A DNA stretch of 64,000 bases from an uncultured SAR86 cluster bacterium (GTDB taxonomy: Bacteria; Pseudomonadota; Gammaproteobacteria; Magnimaribacterales; D2472): assembly GCA_902601475.1 (NCBI GenBank), contig CACKNK010000004.1, positions 56,769 through 120,768 on the forward strand, written 5' to 3'. Shown here one piece after another: positions 8,154 to 15,891 of this stretch; within the stretch, counting starts at the first letter, position 1, and each line of letters opens with the position of its first letter. The notes beneath the pieces are model-generated. The model had not been told where the DNA came from. It saw nothing but the letters and a program-made list of their open reading frames with translations, and made no database searches. The translations under genes and the position numbers were made by a program.

Positions 8154-8738
8154 ATGAGAATTTCAAAATATTTCATCATCTTCTTGTCTATCAATATTTC
8201 ATTGCATGCTGAAGAAATACTCTGTGAATTAAAAGGGACCTATGAGACAACCTATTCAATACCCAGTAGAAACTATCTACAGGACATTGGAGATGCACTA
8301 AAAAACTTCACAGCTGGACCGTACACACCATTTTTAGTTGATAAGGCTAAAGCTAACATATCTGATAAATGGGATAGAGAAGACTTCTTTGTTAATCAAT
8401 ATTGGACCAAAGATGAAATAACTGGAGAACTTTCTCTTGTTGATTATGAAGTTGATCCAGCTATCACTTGGTTACTGGACGAATCAAAGAAAGAGCTTGT
8501 AGAATCAGAGCGAACTATTTCACTTGAAGAGTCTTATACTCCAAACTCTCCTCATCCCAATCTTGACGAATATGTTATCGATTACTACAAAATTATTAAT
8601 TCATTGAACTTATTTACTGGTAAAGGTCGAATCGAGGGTAATATTTTTATGAGCGGTAAAGAAATTAAAAATTTAAAAAGTCCAAAGGTTTCATTTCTTG
8701 CTCGAGGCCAATGCGGTCCTGCCAAAAAGAAGTACTAA
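8154..8738 (+). CDS. secreted protein of unknown function
   Basis: 194 residues. The N-terminus (MRISKYFIIFLSINISLHA, then EEILC) is a typical Sec signal peptide, so the protein is probably periplasmic. Two cysteines, one at the start (LCELKG) and one near the end (RGQCGPAKKK), could form a disulfide. The rest is acidic and polar without a motif I recognise. The start lies 12 bases from the divergent secreted OB-fold-like gene, and the PsiE-like gene follows 44 bases downstream. Confidence 0.7.
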   Translation: MRISKYFIIFLSINISLHAEEILCELKGTYETTYSIPSRNYLQDIGDALKNFTAGPYTPFLVDKAKANISDKWDREDFFVNQYWTKDEITGELSLVDYEVDPAITWLLDESKKELVESERTISLEESYTPNSPHPNLDEYVIDYYKIINSLNLFTGKGRIEGNIFMSGKEIKNLKSPKVSFLARGQCGPAKKKY

Positions 8739-8782
8739 TTCAAAAATTTCGTTAATTTCTTAACTTATATTAATATTTAACT

Positions 8783-9130
8783 ATGTTTCGCATAGTTGAA
8801 GACGCCATATTAATAACTATTGCTATATTAACTGTAGCTGCTGTTATATTTGAGCTCATAGTAGTTTTTGATAATCAAACTGTTGGCCTTGCTGATTTAT
8901 TGCTTATGTTTATCTATGCTGAGGTCTTTGGAATGGTTGCTGTCTATTTTAAAAGTCATGAGATCCCTGTAATTTATCCTCTATTTATTGCTATTACTGC
9001 GCTTGCAAGGTTAATAGTCCTACAGGGTAAAGATTCACAACCCGAGCAGTTAATCTTTGAGGCAGCTTCAATACTTTTATTAAGTATCGCTGCTATTGTG
9101 TTAAGAAATATAAAAATCAAACTTCCTTAG
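8783..9130 (+). CDS. PsiE-family inner-membrane protein
   Basis: 115 residues with four hydrophobic helices. The pattern EDAILITIAILTVAA, then DLLLMFIYAEVFGMVAVYF, KSHEIPVIYPLFIAITALAR and a last helix with LLLSIAAIVLR matches the phosphate-starvation-inducible E (PsiE) family, including the conserved E-[ILV]-x2-M and R-P/IP-V-x-Y region. Function is not established biochemically. It is followed after 8 bases by an HD-domain gene that resembles phosphonate-cleaving oxygenases. That would fit a phosphorus theme, although no pho box is visible. Confidence 0.75.
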   Translation: MFRIVEDAILITIAILTVAAVIFELIVVFDNQTVGLADLLLMFIYAEVFGMVAVYFKSHEIPVIYPLFIAITALARLIVLQGKDSQPEQLIFEAASILLLSIAAIVLRNIKIKLP

Positions 9131-9138
9131 GAGAAATT

Positions 9139-9681
9139 ATGTTTACAAGAATGGATCAAAGCACCAAAGAGGAATGGGATCATATTTATAATGAACATCT
9201 TCCACATGTCTTTGATATGCCAAAAAGAATAATTTCTATGCTTGAGCAACTTGAAGGAGTATCTCTTGGATTTGGTACTGATCAGCTTCATCATGCCCTG
9301 CAAACTGCAACCATGGCACGAAGAGCTAATGCACCAGATGAGATGATCTTGATCAGTCTTATCCATGATATTGGTAAAGTTATCAATGTTCCAAATCATG
9401 GCCAGATTTGTGCTGAAATAATTAAACCTTATGTTTCAGATGATGCCTATCATATTATTCGAACGCATCAGGATTTTCAGGGTGAACATTATTATCACTA
9501 TCAAGGAAAACCCAGAGATTTAAGAAAGCAATACAAAGATGAGCCCTGGTATGAGAAAGCTGAAGAGTTTACCGATAAATGGGATCAAGCCGCCTTTGAT
9601 CCAAATTATGAAGTTGATTCACTTGATTCATTTAAACCATTAATTAAGCAATTCTTTGAAGTTCCACAGAAACTTATTTAG
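9139..9681 (+). CDS. HD-domain protein, mixed-valent di-iron oxygenase candidate (PhnZ/TmpB/MIOX-like)
   Basis: 180 residues. A complete six-ligand set like that of PhnZ and myo-inositol oxygenase can be placed: His51 (DQLHHALQ), His76-Asp77 (LIHDIGK), His87 (NHG), His110 (RTHQDFQGEHYYH) and Asp149 (KWDQAAFDP). That arrangement separates oxygenases of the HD fold from phosphohydrolases and fits the small PhnZ/TmpB-like group that cleaves C-P or C-C bonds of hydroxylated substrates. No PhnY/TmpA-type hydroxylase partner is next to it, so the substrate is open. It sits between a PsiE-like gene and a lipoprotein gene that overlaps its end. It could also be an ordinary HD phosphohydrolase. Confidence 0.7.
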   Translation: MFTRMDQSTKEEWDHIYNEHLPHVFDMPKRIISMLEQLEGVSLGFGTDQLHHALQTATMARRANAPDEMILISLIHDIGKVINVPNHGQICAEIIKPYVSDDAYHIIRTHQDFQGEHYYHYQGKPRDLRKQYKDEPWYEKAEEFTDKWDQAAFDPNYEVDSLDSFKPLIKQFFEVPQKLI

Positions 9682-10027
9682 TACTCTATTTCTTTCTTCT
9701 CTGCTTTTTTTAGGGGGATGTGTATCCTATAAATTTCAACCTAATAACTTATCTAAACTTAGTGACGTTGATATTTGTTACCATCTTGCTTACAACATTA
9801 ATAAGCTTTCTTTTAAATCAAGAGAAGTTCTCTTTAGCGAATTAATACAAAGAAATACAAATTGTGTTGATCTTGCAGAACTTATTATTGAAAAAAGAAA
9901 TAATTATCTTCCAAAAGAAGGATATCCAAATGGATTTTTTCCAGAATCTGGAGAGGGTACAAGCATGCCCTCAGATGTTAGGGAAATAAACATTACTAAT
10001 ATGGCAGGCAGTCATGGAAATAAATAA
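9656..10027 (+). CDS. small lipoprotein, unknown function
   Basis: 123 residues from a TTG start at 9656 that lies inside the last 26 bases of the HD gene. No in-frame ATG occurs before the signal sequence, which supports TTG. The N-terminus (basic MKFHRN, hydrophobic LFSTLFLSSLLF, lipobox LGGC with Cys22) marks it as a lipoprotein. Ser/Val after the cysteine suggests outer-membrane sorting. The mature part has a helical stretch (DVDICYHLAYNINKLSFKSRE) and a polar tail. No family recognised. The overlap implies co-expression with the HD protein. Confidence 0.7.
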   Translation: MKFHRNLFSTLFLSSLLFLGGCVSYKFQPNNLSKLSDVDICYHLAYNINKLSFKSREVLFSELIQRNTNCVDLAELIIEKRNNYLPKEGYPNGFFPESGEGTSMPSDVREINITNMAGSHGNK

Positions 10028-10048
10028 AATTAATAAAAAGGAGTAATT

Positions 10049-10414
10049 ATGATTGAACATTTAATTTATGCATGCATTCTTGTATTAATTCAGGCCTGGA
10101 TTTTGCCAGCAGCCTTCAATACAAAAAATATGCAGTGGATGCTATCCAATAGGGATGCAAAACCTGATACAACCCTGTATTACGATAGATCTAAAAAGGC
10201 TTTTGCAAATCTCCAAGAATCAATTCCTGTTTTCTTTTTGCTTGGATTGCTTGGGGTAATTACAAGTACAGATTTATCTTACCTAATGATGTATTGGCTT
10301 ATCTTTAGAGTTATCCATGTACTTTCTTATGTTGCAGGCATTGCTTTACTAAGAAGTCTTTCGTTTATAGCTTCAGTGGTTGTGTTGTTTATGATGGCCG
10401 GTGCGTTAATCTAA
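10049..10414 (+). CDS. MAPEG family membrane protein
   Basis: 121 residues with four hydrophobic helices. The cytosolic loop after helix 1 (SNRDAKPDTTLYYDRSKKA) followed by FANLQESIPVF carries the MAPEG hallmark R/N-x-x-E-x-x-P. This superfamily includes microsomal glutathione transferases; bacterial members are mostly uncharacterised and may handle glutathione conjugation of lipophilic compounds at the inner membrane. A good Shine-Dalgarno (AAAAGGAG) sits before the ATG, unlike many genes here. About 105 bases follow before the next gene, the largest gap nearby. Confidence 0.8.
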   Translation: MIEHLIYACILVLIQAWILPAAFNTKNMQWMLSNRDAKPDTTLYYDRSKKAFANLQESIPVFFLLGLLGVITSTDLSYLMMYWLIFRVIHVLSYVAGIALLRSLSFIASVVVLFMMAGALI

Positions 10415-10520
10415 GCAAGATTGTTAACATAGCTAAAACTAGTTTGTATAAATTGCCTAGTGGTATTTTTTTATATGGCTAATATGATGTTTATAAACAA
10501 ATAATTTCCGGAGATCAATA

Positions 10521-11636
10521 ATGTTACAACTCACATCCACTATTACTGAAAACGCCACAATTGAAATTGGACTTCGTGATATTGAGGTTCCAAAGCCTGG
10601 TGCTGATGAGGTGCTCATTGAAGTTAAAGCCTCACCAATCAACCCATCAGATTTAGGTACTCTAGTCGGTGCAGGTGATTTAACATCTATCCGCGTTGAG
10701 GGTGAGGGCGATCATGCAAAAGTCATTATGGATATCCCTGAGTCTGTAATGTGGGCTATGAAACCAAGAATTGGTAAACCACTTCCTATTGGTAATGAAG
10801 GCTCAGGAATTGTTACAAAGGCTGGCGAAAATGCTAAACATCTAATTGGCAAAGTTGTATCTGCAGTAGGTGGAGGCATGTATGCTCAATATAGAGTGTT
10901 ACCAGCGATGGCATGTATTGAAATGCCAGATGACATTGAACCAAAAGATTGCGCATCAAGTTTTGTTAATCCACTTACAGCATTAGGAATGGTTGAAACA
11001 ATGAAAAGTGAGGGCCACTCAGCTTTAATTCATACTGCTGCGGCATCTAATTTAGGACAAATGCTAGTCAAGATTTGTTTGGCAGATAATATTCCTTTGA
11101 TCAATATCGTTAGAAAACCTGAGCAAGTTGATTTATTAAAATCACTCGGTGCTGAATATGTCTGTAATTCATCAGACGATAATTTTAAGGATTCATTGGT
11201 TGAAGCCATTAAAGCAACCAATGCAACGCTTGCTTTTGATGCAACAGGCGGCGGTGAACTAAGTGGCAGAATACTTTCGTGTATGGAAATAGCCATGCGT
11301 GCCAATATGAAGGAATTTAGTCCTTATGGCTCTACTCAACATAAACAGGTTTATATTTATGGAGCTTTGAACCAAAGCGGAATCTCTTTACCAAATAATC
11401 GTTCATTTGGAATGTACTGGGCTATTGGAGGATGGTTGTTAACTCCATTTCTTGAAAATGCTGGAATGGAGAAAAATATTGAACTTAGGCAGAGGGTTTC
11501 TTCTGAGATCAAAACCACTTTCGCTAGTTCTTACACTAAAGAAATTTCTTTGGCTCAAGCATTATCCCTTGATGAGATGATGGTGTATGGTTCCATTGCT
11601 ACCGGTAAGAAGTACCTTATAAATCCTAGTCTATAA
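10521..11636 (+). CDS. MDR superfamily NAD(P)-dependent oxidoreductase, zinc-independent type
   Basis: 371 residues of the medium-chain dehydrogenase/reductase fold. The N-terminal GroES-like domain has VLIEVKASPINPSDL and IGNEGSGIV. The cofactor-binding domain has ALIHTAAASNLGQMLVKI instead of the common GAAGGVG. No catalytic zinc cysteines or structural zinc loop are seen, which suggests a quinone or enoyl reductase-like reaction. GGAG stands 8 bases before the ATG. The stop is immediately followed by the ATG of an acyl-CoA carboxyltransferase, so the two gene products probably belong to one acyl-CoA pathway. Substrate unknown. Confidence 0.8.
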   Translation: MLQLTSTITENATIEIGLRDIEVPKPGADEVLIEVKASPINPSDLGTLVGAGDLTSIRVEGEGDHAKVIMDIPESVMWAMKPRIGKPLPIGNEGSGIVTKAGENAKHLIGKVVSAVGGGMYAQYRVLPAMACIEMPDDIEPKDCASSFVNPLTALGMVETMKSEGHSALIHTAAASNLGQMLVKICLADNIPLINIVRKPEQVDLLKSLGAEYVCNSSDDNFKDSLVEAIKATNATLAFDATGGGELSGRILSCMEIAMRANMKEFSPYGSTQHKQVYIYGALNQSGISLPNNRSFGMYWAIGGWLLTPFLENAGMEKNIELRQRVSSEIKTTFASSYTKEISLAQALSLDEMMVYGSIATGKKYLINPSL

Positions 11637-13145
11637 ATGAATGAACGTTCAGACTATAACGCTTTTATTGAACGTTTAAAAAAAAGTGATGATGAATTTA
11701 GGGCTGAATCAACTCAAAAACGTCATGCAAATAATTTTAGAACTGCAAGAGAAAACCTTAACCATTTAGTTGATCAAGATACATTCTTAGAATTCGGTCA
11801 ATTTGCAGTTGCTGCACAAAGATCAAGACGAGACTCAGACGAGCTTATTCTTGATACCAATGCAGATGGCATTATCACGGGTTTTTGTAATATTAACTCT
11901 GACATTCACTCTAAAGATTTAACTAATGCAGTTGCTATTATTTATGATTACTCGGTGCTGGCAGGGACACAAGGTTTCTTTCATCATCAAAAGCTTGATC
12001 GGATTTGCGATAAGGCAAAAGAATATAATTTACCGATAGTTATTTTTACTGAAGGAGGTGGAGGACGCCCAGGTGACGTCGATGTCCTGACTCAAATTGC
12101 TGGTCTGCATGTTCCAAGCTTTGCAAATTGGGCATCCTTAAGTGGTACTTGCCTAAGAATTGCAATTACCAATGGATATTGTTTTGCAGGAAATGCAGCT
12201 TTATACGGTTCAAGTGATATCAGAATTGCAACTAAAGGATCAAATATTGGTATGGCTGGACCGGCCATGATTGAAGGTGGAGGTCTTGGTAAATTTTCTC
12301 CAAAAGATGTTGGACCGGTAGAAGACCAGCTTAAAAATGGAGTAGTTGATATCTTAGTTGATAATGAAGAAGCAGCTACTCAAACAGCTAAATCTCTATT
12401 ATCTTATTTCCAAGGACCTCTTTTAGAATTTGATCTTAACGATCAAAGCAAGCTTAAATCAATATTGCCTGATGATCGAAGGTACACCTATGAGATTCGA
12501 GACTTGATTGAAATACTTTTTGATAAACTTTCTTTCATAGAACTAAAAAGGTCTTACGGCAAAAGTATCGTAACTGGATTTGCTCGCATAGAAGGGCAGA
12601 CTTTTGGGGTGCTGGCATCTGATTGCAAGTTTTTAGGAGGAGCCATTGATTCGGAGGCTGCTGACAAAGCAGCTCAATTTTTTGATTTATGTAATGATCA
12701 TGGAATTAATATGATTTCTCTTGTTGATACTCCGGGTTTTATGGTGGGTCCTGATAGTGAAGAGGAAGGTGCAGTAAGAAGAATGTCTAAATTATTTGAA
12801 TCAAGTTCAAGGTTTAAAAACTTCTTAATTGCTATCTTTATCCGAAAAGCTTACGGCTTAGGTGCACAGGCTATTGTGGGCGGCAGTCTTCATCGCCCCA
12901 CCTTTTCATGCGCTTGGCCATCAGGTGAATTTGGTGGCATGGGTATTGAAGGTGCAGTCAAACTTGGCTATCGAAAGGAACTTGAGGCAATCGATGATGC
13001 TGAGGAAAGAAATAACCTTTTTAATAAATTAGTTGAGAAAATGTATGACGCCGGTCAAGCAATTCAGGCAGCAACATTTCTAGAAATTGATGCAGTAATT
13101 GATCCTGCTCAATCAAGAGAAACCATTTTAAAAGCTATTAAATAA
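11637..13145 (+). CDS. acyl-CoA carboxylase carboxyltransferase subunit, without a biotin carboxylase nearby
   Basis: 502 residues of the carboxyl transferase family (PccB/MccB/AccD-type). The N-terminal half carries TEGGGGRPGDVD and GNAALYGSSDIRIATKGSNIGMAGPAMIEGGG, which shape the biotin pocket. The C-terminal half carries VDTPGFMVGPDSEEEG and KAYGLGAQAIVGG, followed by AWPSGEFGGMGIEGAVKLG for the acyl-CoA site. Closely similar sequences are known to me as the C-terminal part of long fused acetyl-CoA carboxylase-family proteins; here it stands alone. No biotin carboxylase or carrier gene is in the window, so its partners must be elsewhere. It follows the MDR gene with no gap. Confidence 0.85.
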   Translation: MNERSDYNAFIERLKKSDDEFRAESTQKRHANNFRTARENLNHLVDQDTFLEFGQFAVAAQRSRRDSDELILDTNADGIITGFCNINSDIHSKDLTNAVAIIYDYSVLAGTQGFFHHQKLDRICDKAKEYNLPIVIFTEGGGGRPGDVDVLTQIAGLHVPSFANWASLSGTCLRIAITNGYCFAGNAALYGSSDIRIATKGSNIGMAGPAMIEGGGLGKFSPKDVGPVEDQLKNGVVDILVDNEEAATQTAKSLLSYFQGPLLEFDLNDQSKLKSILPDDRRYTYEIRDLIEILFDKLSFIELKRSYGKSIVTGFARIEGQTFGVLASDCKFLGGAIDSEAADKAAQFFDLCNDHGINMISLVDTPGFMVGPDSEEEGAVRRMSKLFESSSRFKNFLIAIFIRKAYGLGAQAIVGGSLHRPTFSCAWPSGEFGGMGIEGAVKLGYRKELEAIDDAEERNNLFNKLVEKMYDAGQAIQAATFLEIDAVIDPAQSRETILKAIK

Positions 13146-13212
13146 ACGGTACAAATGGAATATTACAAGCTGTTAAAGTCAAAACAGCTGTAATTAAAAT
13201 AAATATTTTCAT
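13138..13212 (-). CDS. tiny lipoprotein (24 aa), candidate
   Basis: A 24-codon ORF from ATG (13210-13212) to TAA (13138-13140) on the minus strand. The first 15 residues form a complete short lipoprotein signal (MKIFILITAVLTLTA) with the lipobox LTAC at Cys16, followed by only eight residues rich in Pro, Phe and Val (NIPFVPFI). Such entericidin-sized lipoproteins are easily missed by gene finders. It lies 18 bases after the HxlR gene on the same strand, so it may share its transcript, and it overlaps the end of the convergent carboxyltransferase by 8 bases. No Shine-Dalgarno is visible. Confidence 0.5.
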   Translation of the reverse strand: MKIFILITAVLTLTACNIPFVPFI

Positions 13213-13230
13213 AACTAACTTATAAATTGA

Positions 13231-13563
13231 CTAGCTTGCTTCATCAACAGCTAGCTGATCATTTCTTTCTTGATTGCCTAAATCCCACTTACATAGAGCT
13301 ACCAACACTGGTTCAAAGGACCAACCAAATTCAGTAAGCGAATATTCAACTTTCGGTGGGACTACATCAAATACCTTGCGATTAATTAAATTATCTTTCT
13401 CTAGCTCTCTAAGCTGCTTAGTTAGCATTTGTTGCGTTATAGGTGATAAATTCCTTTTAAGTTCTCCAAATCTAATTGGGCCCATGCTTAATGCATGCAA
13501 GATAGCAATTTTCCATTTTCCACCGATTAATTTTAATGGCTCTGATACACCTGAGTATTTCAT
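13231..13563 (-). CDS. HxlR family winged-helix transcriptional regulator
   Basis: 110 residues. The family core is present: LIGGKWKIAILHALSMGPIRFGELKRNL, then ITQQMLTKQLRELEKDNLINRKVF and PPKVEYSLTEFG, which form the winged helix and wing. Redox-sensing members have a conserved cysteine just before the IGGKW motif; here that position is Ser/Gly (YSGVSEPLKLIGGKW) and the only cysteine is near the C-terminus (VALCKWD). It therefore may sense something other than thiol stress. It is divergent from a four-helix membrane protein, with an 84-base shared control region that holds several GTATGA half-sites. It probably controls both itself and that gene. Confidence 0.88.
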   Translation of the reverse strand: MKYSGVSEPLKLIGGKWKIAILHALSMGPIRFGELKRNLSPITQQMLTKQLRELEKDNLINRKVFDVVPPKVEYSLTEFGWSFEPVLVALCKWDLGNQERNDQLAVDEAS

Positions 13564-13564
13564 A

Positions 13565-13616
13565 GTATGAATTTATAACCTAGTATGATTATATTGTCTA
13601 CTAGATATTTTCATAC
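13565..13616. promoter_or_regulatory. probable HxlR operator: nested inverted and direct repeats
   Basis: The gap between the HxlR gene and the divergent membrane protein gene holds GTATGAA (13565-13571) and its exact inverse TTCATAC (13610-13616), with CTAGTA (13580-13585) and TACTAG (13599-13604) nested inside. GTATGA also recurs directly at 13583-13588, 18 bases after the first copy. On the minus strand a TATAAT lies between the arms, so binding would block transcription of the regulator. The half-site type resembles known HxlR/DUF24 operators, which are GTA...TAC inverted repeats. The assignment is from position and symmetry only. Confidence 0.6.
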
Positions 13617-13647
13617 AATCAATTAGGATAGATTCCAGGGGTTTAAT

Positions 13648-14127
13648 ATGCCAGAAATGACACTATTGGGATGGTTCCATACTATCTTTGGAGTTGGAGC
13701 TTTGCTATCAGGTTTTTATACCTTATTTAATTATAAAATTATTTCTATAATTAATTTTTCAGCGCGACTATATCTTTGTTTAACGTTAGTCGTTGCTTTA
13801 TCAGCATTGGGAATTTACAACCAAGGAGGTTTTGGCATTGCCCATGTACTAGCTGTTTTAACCTTAATTGCCATAACTGGCGGTTTTGTTATAGAAAAAT
13901 ATAAAATTTTTGGCAGTATGTCTAAATACTTTCAGGCACTCGGTTACACCAGTACGCTCTTATTTCATATGATTCCTGCTATAACAGATTTCCTAAGACG
14001 CTTACCTATTGGAGATCCTTTCATAGATTCATTTGAAGATCCATTATTAATGAATTTTCACTTAAGCTTTTTATTGGTTTATTTAATTGGTATTAGCTAT
14101 CAAATGAATTGGTTAAGACAACAGTAA
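13648..14127 (+). CDS. four-helix membrane protein, probable HxlR target
   Basis: 159 residues with hydrophobic segments at roughly 8-28, 35-55, 65-80 and 130-150, plus a loop containing LGYTSTLLFHMIPAITDFLRRLP. It resembles the small DUF2306-like bacterial membrane proteins, but I am not certain of the family. A Shine-Dalgarno-like AGGGG lies 8-12 bases before the ATG. Its start faces the HxlR gene across an operator-like region, so it is likely the gene HxlR controls. HxlR-type regulators often control reductases or exporters; this one has no catalytic motif I can name. Confidence 0.65.
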   Translation: MPEMTLLGWFHTIFGVGALLSGFYTLFNYKIISIINFSARLYLCLTLVVALSALGIYNQGGFGIAHVLAVLTLIAITGGFVIEKYKIFGSMSKYFQALGYTSTLLFHMIPAITDFLRRLPIGDPFIDSFEDPLLMNFHLSFLLVYLIGISYQMNWLRQQ

Positions 14128-14176
14128 TTTTTCTTTCTCAGGTGATTTATAGATTACTTTAAGCTAGAATTGCGCG

Positions 14177-14728
14177 ATGTCAGATCCATATAATTTAAAA
14201 GAATACATAAGAATAGTTGATGATTTCCCAATTGACGGCATTACGTTTAGGGATATCACAAGTTTAATTGAAACACCTGATGCATTTGTAAAAACATGCA
14301 ATGCAATGGATGAATTAACTAAGGCTTTTAATCCTTCGGTTGTTGTAAGCATTGAAAGCAGGGGATTTATCTTCGCTGGATCAATTTCAAAAGATTTGGC
14401 GCTTCCGTTTGTGCTTGCTCGAAAACCAGGCAAGCTACCTAATGAATCGTATTCAAAGGAATTCGATTTAGAGTACGGCAGAACATCAATAGAAATTCAA
14501 AAAAATACATCAATCACGAGCAATGATAGGGTAGTCATCATTGATGATTTAGTTGCAACTGGGGGTACCGCTATAGCTTGCGCAGAATTGCTCACCGAAA
14601 ATTTTGGTGTTTTAAATGAAAATATTTTAGTACTTGCTGTTATAGATCTGCCTGATCTTGGTGGAAGTAAGTTAATTGCTGATCAAGGGTACAGCGTAGA
14701 AACATTAGTCGGATACTCTGATTCTTAA
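14177..14728 (+). CDS. apt: adenine phosphoribosyltransferase
   Basis: 183 residues, typical length. The PRPP-binding loop VVIIDDLVATGGTA is at about residues 115-128. The N-terminal FPIDGITFRDITSLI and the ESRGFIFAG and KPGKLPN segments are all characteristic of Apt. It salvages adenine to AMP using PRPP in the cytoplasm. A TAGAAT hexamer ends only seven bases before the ATG, which leaves room for a very short leader. The stop codon lies inside a 12-base palindrome (ATTCTTAAGAAT) shared with the end of the convergent GST-like gene, three bases away. Confidence 0.95.
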   Translation: MSDPYNLKEYIRIVDDFPIDGITFRDITSLIETPDAFVKTCNAMDELTKAFNPSVVVSIESRGFIFAGSISKDLALPFVLARKPGKLPNESYSKEFDLEYGRTSIEIQKNTSITSNDRVVIIDDLVATGGTAIACAELLTENFGVLNENILVLAVIDLPDLGGSKLIADQGYSVETLVGYSDS

Positions 14729-14731
14729 GAA

Positions 14732-15763
14732 TTAGAAAAGTTTTTCACAGTCAGTACCATCCAAAAAATCTAAAACTCTTTTTTTATCAATATCGTTTAG
14801 AGAATTAAATTCATCTTTTATCCATGTTAAGCATTTTGCTTGATATGGAAACGATTTTTGTTTCCAAAGTGCTCCATCAACTTCTGTTTCCCAAGATTCT
14901 TTTCCATCTTCAATAGCTTTTGCATTAGCCAATAAAACCGGCACATAAAACTTACCCACCTGATTAAAAATCTGTTTTAAGGAATTTGGACAATCCTCAA
15001 GTACATTCAAGGAATTTTTATGAACATCTAATCCTGATAAGTCATTCATGAGATCATGCCAGGCTATTACCCTTATAGCTAAATCATGAGCAATTGCCCT
15101 CGATGTAGGTTCAAATCCAATTAGCTGAGAAAGTTGGCCATAAAAAGCAAAATCAGATGATGTGGGTAAATTCCCCAACAGGAAAGGGTTATTTTCAAGA
15201 TGCACATTAAATAATGTCATAAATTTTTTAAAACTTGAGTCAATAATTTTTGCAGTATCTTCATTTGATCCAACGACCCAAAGTCTTTCTATTTGTCTTT
15301 GTGAAATAAATTCTTTTGCTTCTTGAAGGATTTCATCTGGTAAATTAATTTGAGAATTCACTAAGGGTAAGATGGTTCCTGCCTTATCTGCATCTCGTTC
15401 AAAGTGCCAACGATAATGAAACATATATTTAGTAAGCCATTCATCTCCAAAATCTTCGAGTAAATAGTTAATAAAGTTTAAAGCCTGATCTTGCGGCAAT
15501 ACACTTCGTTCTGGATGTTTTTTTTCCAAGGTCCGAATTATTGGCGTGGAATCAGTTGTAGCTATCTCATTACCTGAATCATCCTCTAAAAGCATTACAG
15601 GTAATAAAACTGGCTTCGGAAGAGAGATATTTCTTTCTTTTAATAGGGATGCAACGTCTCCAAAATGCACATCGAAAGGTATACGCTTAAATCTCATAAG
15701 AGAAATCATTTTTTGCGTATACGGCGATGGTGTAGCCCCAAAAATTTGATATCTTTTATCCAT
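14732..15763 (-). CDS. glutathione S-transferase family protein, long form
   Basis: 343 residues. The N-terminal thioredoxin-like domain is seen in YQIFGATPSPYTQKMISLMRF and, after KPVLLPVMLLEDDSGNEI, the ATTDSTPIIRTLE segment that binds the gamma-glutamyl group in GSTs. A helical C-terminal domain follows (NNPFLLGNLPTSSDFAFYGQLSQL), with about 100 extra residues beyond a normal GST. SPYT stands where the catalytic Ser/Cys of bacterial GSTs lies. The substrate is unknown. It is convergent with apt and divergent from the tRNA-Ser gene. Confidence 0.8.
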   Translation of the reverse strand: MDKRYQIFGATPSPYTQKMISLMRFKRIPFDVHFGDVASLLKERNISLPKPVLLPVMLLEDDSGNEIATTDSTPIIRTLEKKHPERSVLPQDQALNFINYLLEDFGDEWLTKYMFHYRWHFERDADKAGTILPLVNSQINLPDEILQEAKEFISQRQIERLWVVGSNEDTAKIIDSSFKKFMTLFNVHLENNPFLLGNLPTSSDFAFYGQLSQLIGFEPTSRAIAHDLAIRVIAWHDLMNDLSGLDVHKNSLNVLEDCPNSLKQIFNQVGKFYVPVLLANAKAIEDGKESWETEVDGALWKQKSFPYQAKCLTWIKDEFNSLNDIDKKRVLDFLDGTDCEKLF

Positions 15764-15869
15764 GCCTCATATTTTATGATGAATTAACATTTATAGTGTT
15801 ACTTTACTTTATTAGTACTAATAATTTATGCGTATTACATTAGCCTATTTCCTAATTTTTCATATCCTG

Positions 15870-15875
15870 TAAAAT
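15870..15875 (+). promoter_or_regulatory. probable -10 box of the tRNA-Ser gene
   Basis: TAAAAT at 15870-15875, followed by a GC-containing stretch (GCCG), stands 16 bases before the mature tRNA 5' end. A GC-rich discriminator after the -10 box is common at stable-RNA promoters. The -35 region is poor (TTTCCT-like), so this rests on position and the single hexamer. Confidence 0.4.
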
Positions 15876-15891
15876 GCCGTAATTACATGAT

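Noticed and set aside
9127..9399. 90-residue antisense ORF over the HD gene
   Set aside because: It is a shadow of the conserved HD coding frame, with no homology pattern of its own.
14721..14732. ATTCTTAAGAAT palindrome between apt and the GST-like gene as a terminator
   Set aside because: It has no loop, no GC-rich stem and no T-run, and lies across both stop codons, so chance composition explains it.
15829..15873. 14-codon ORF ahead of tRNA-Ser
   Set aside because: It runs through the tRNA promoter, has no ribosome binding site and no recognisable feature.
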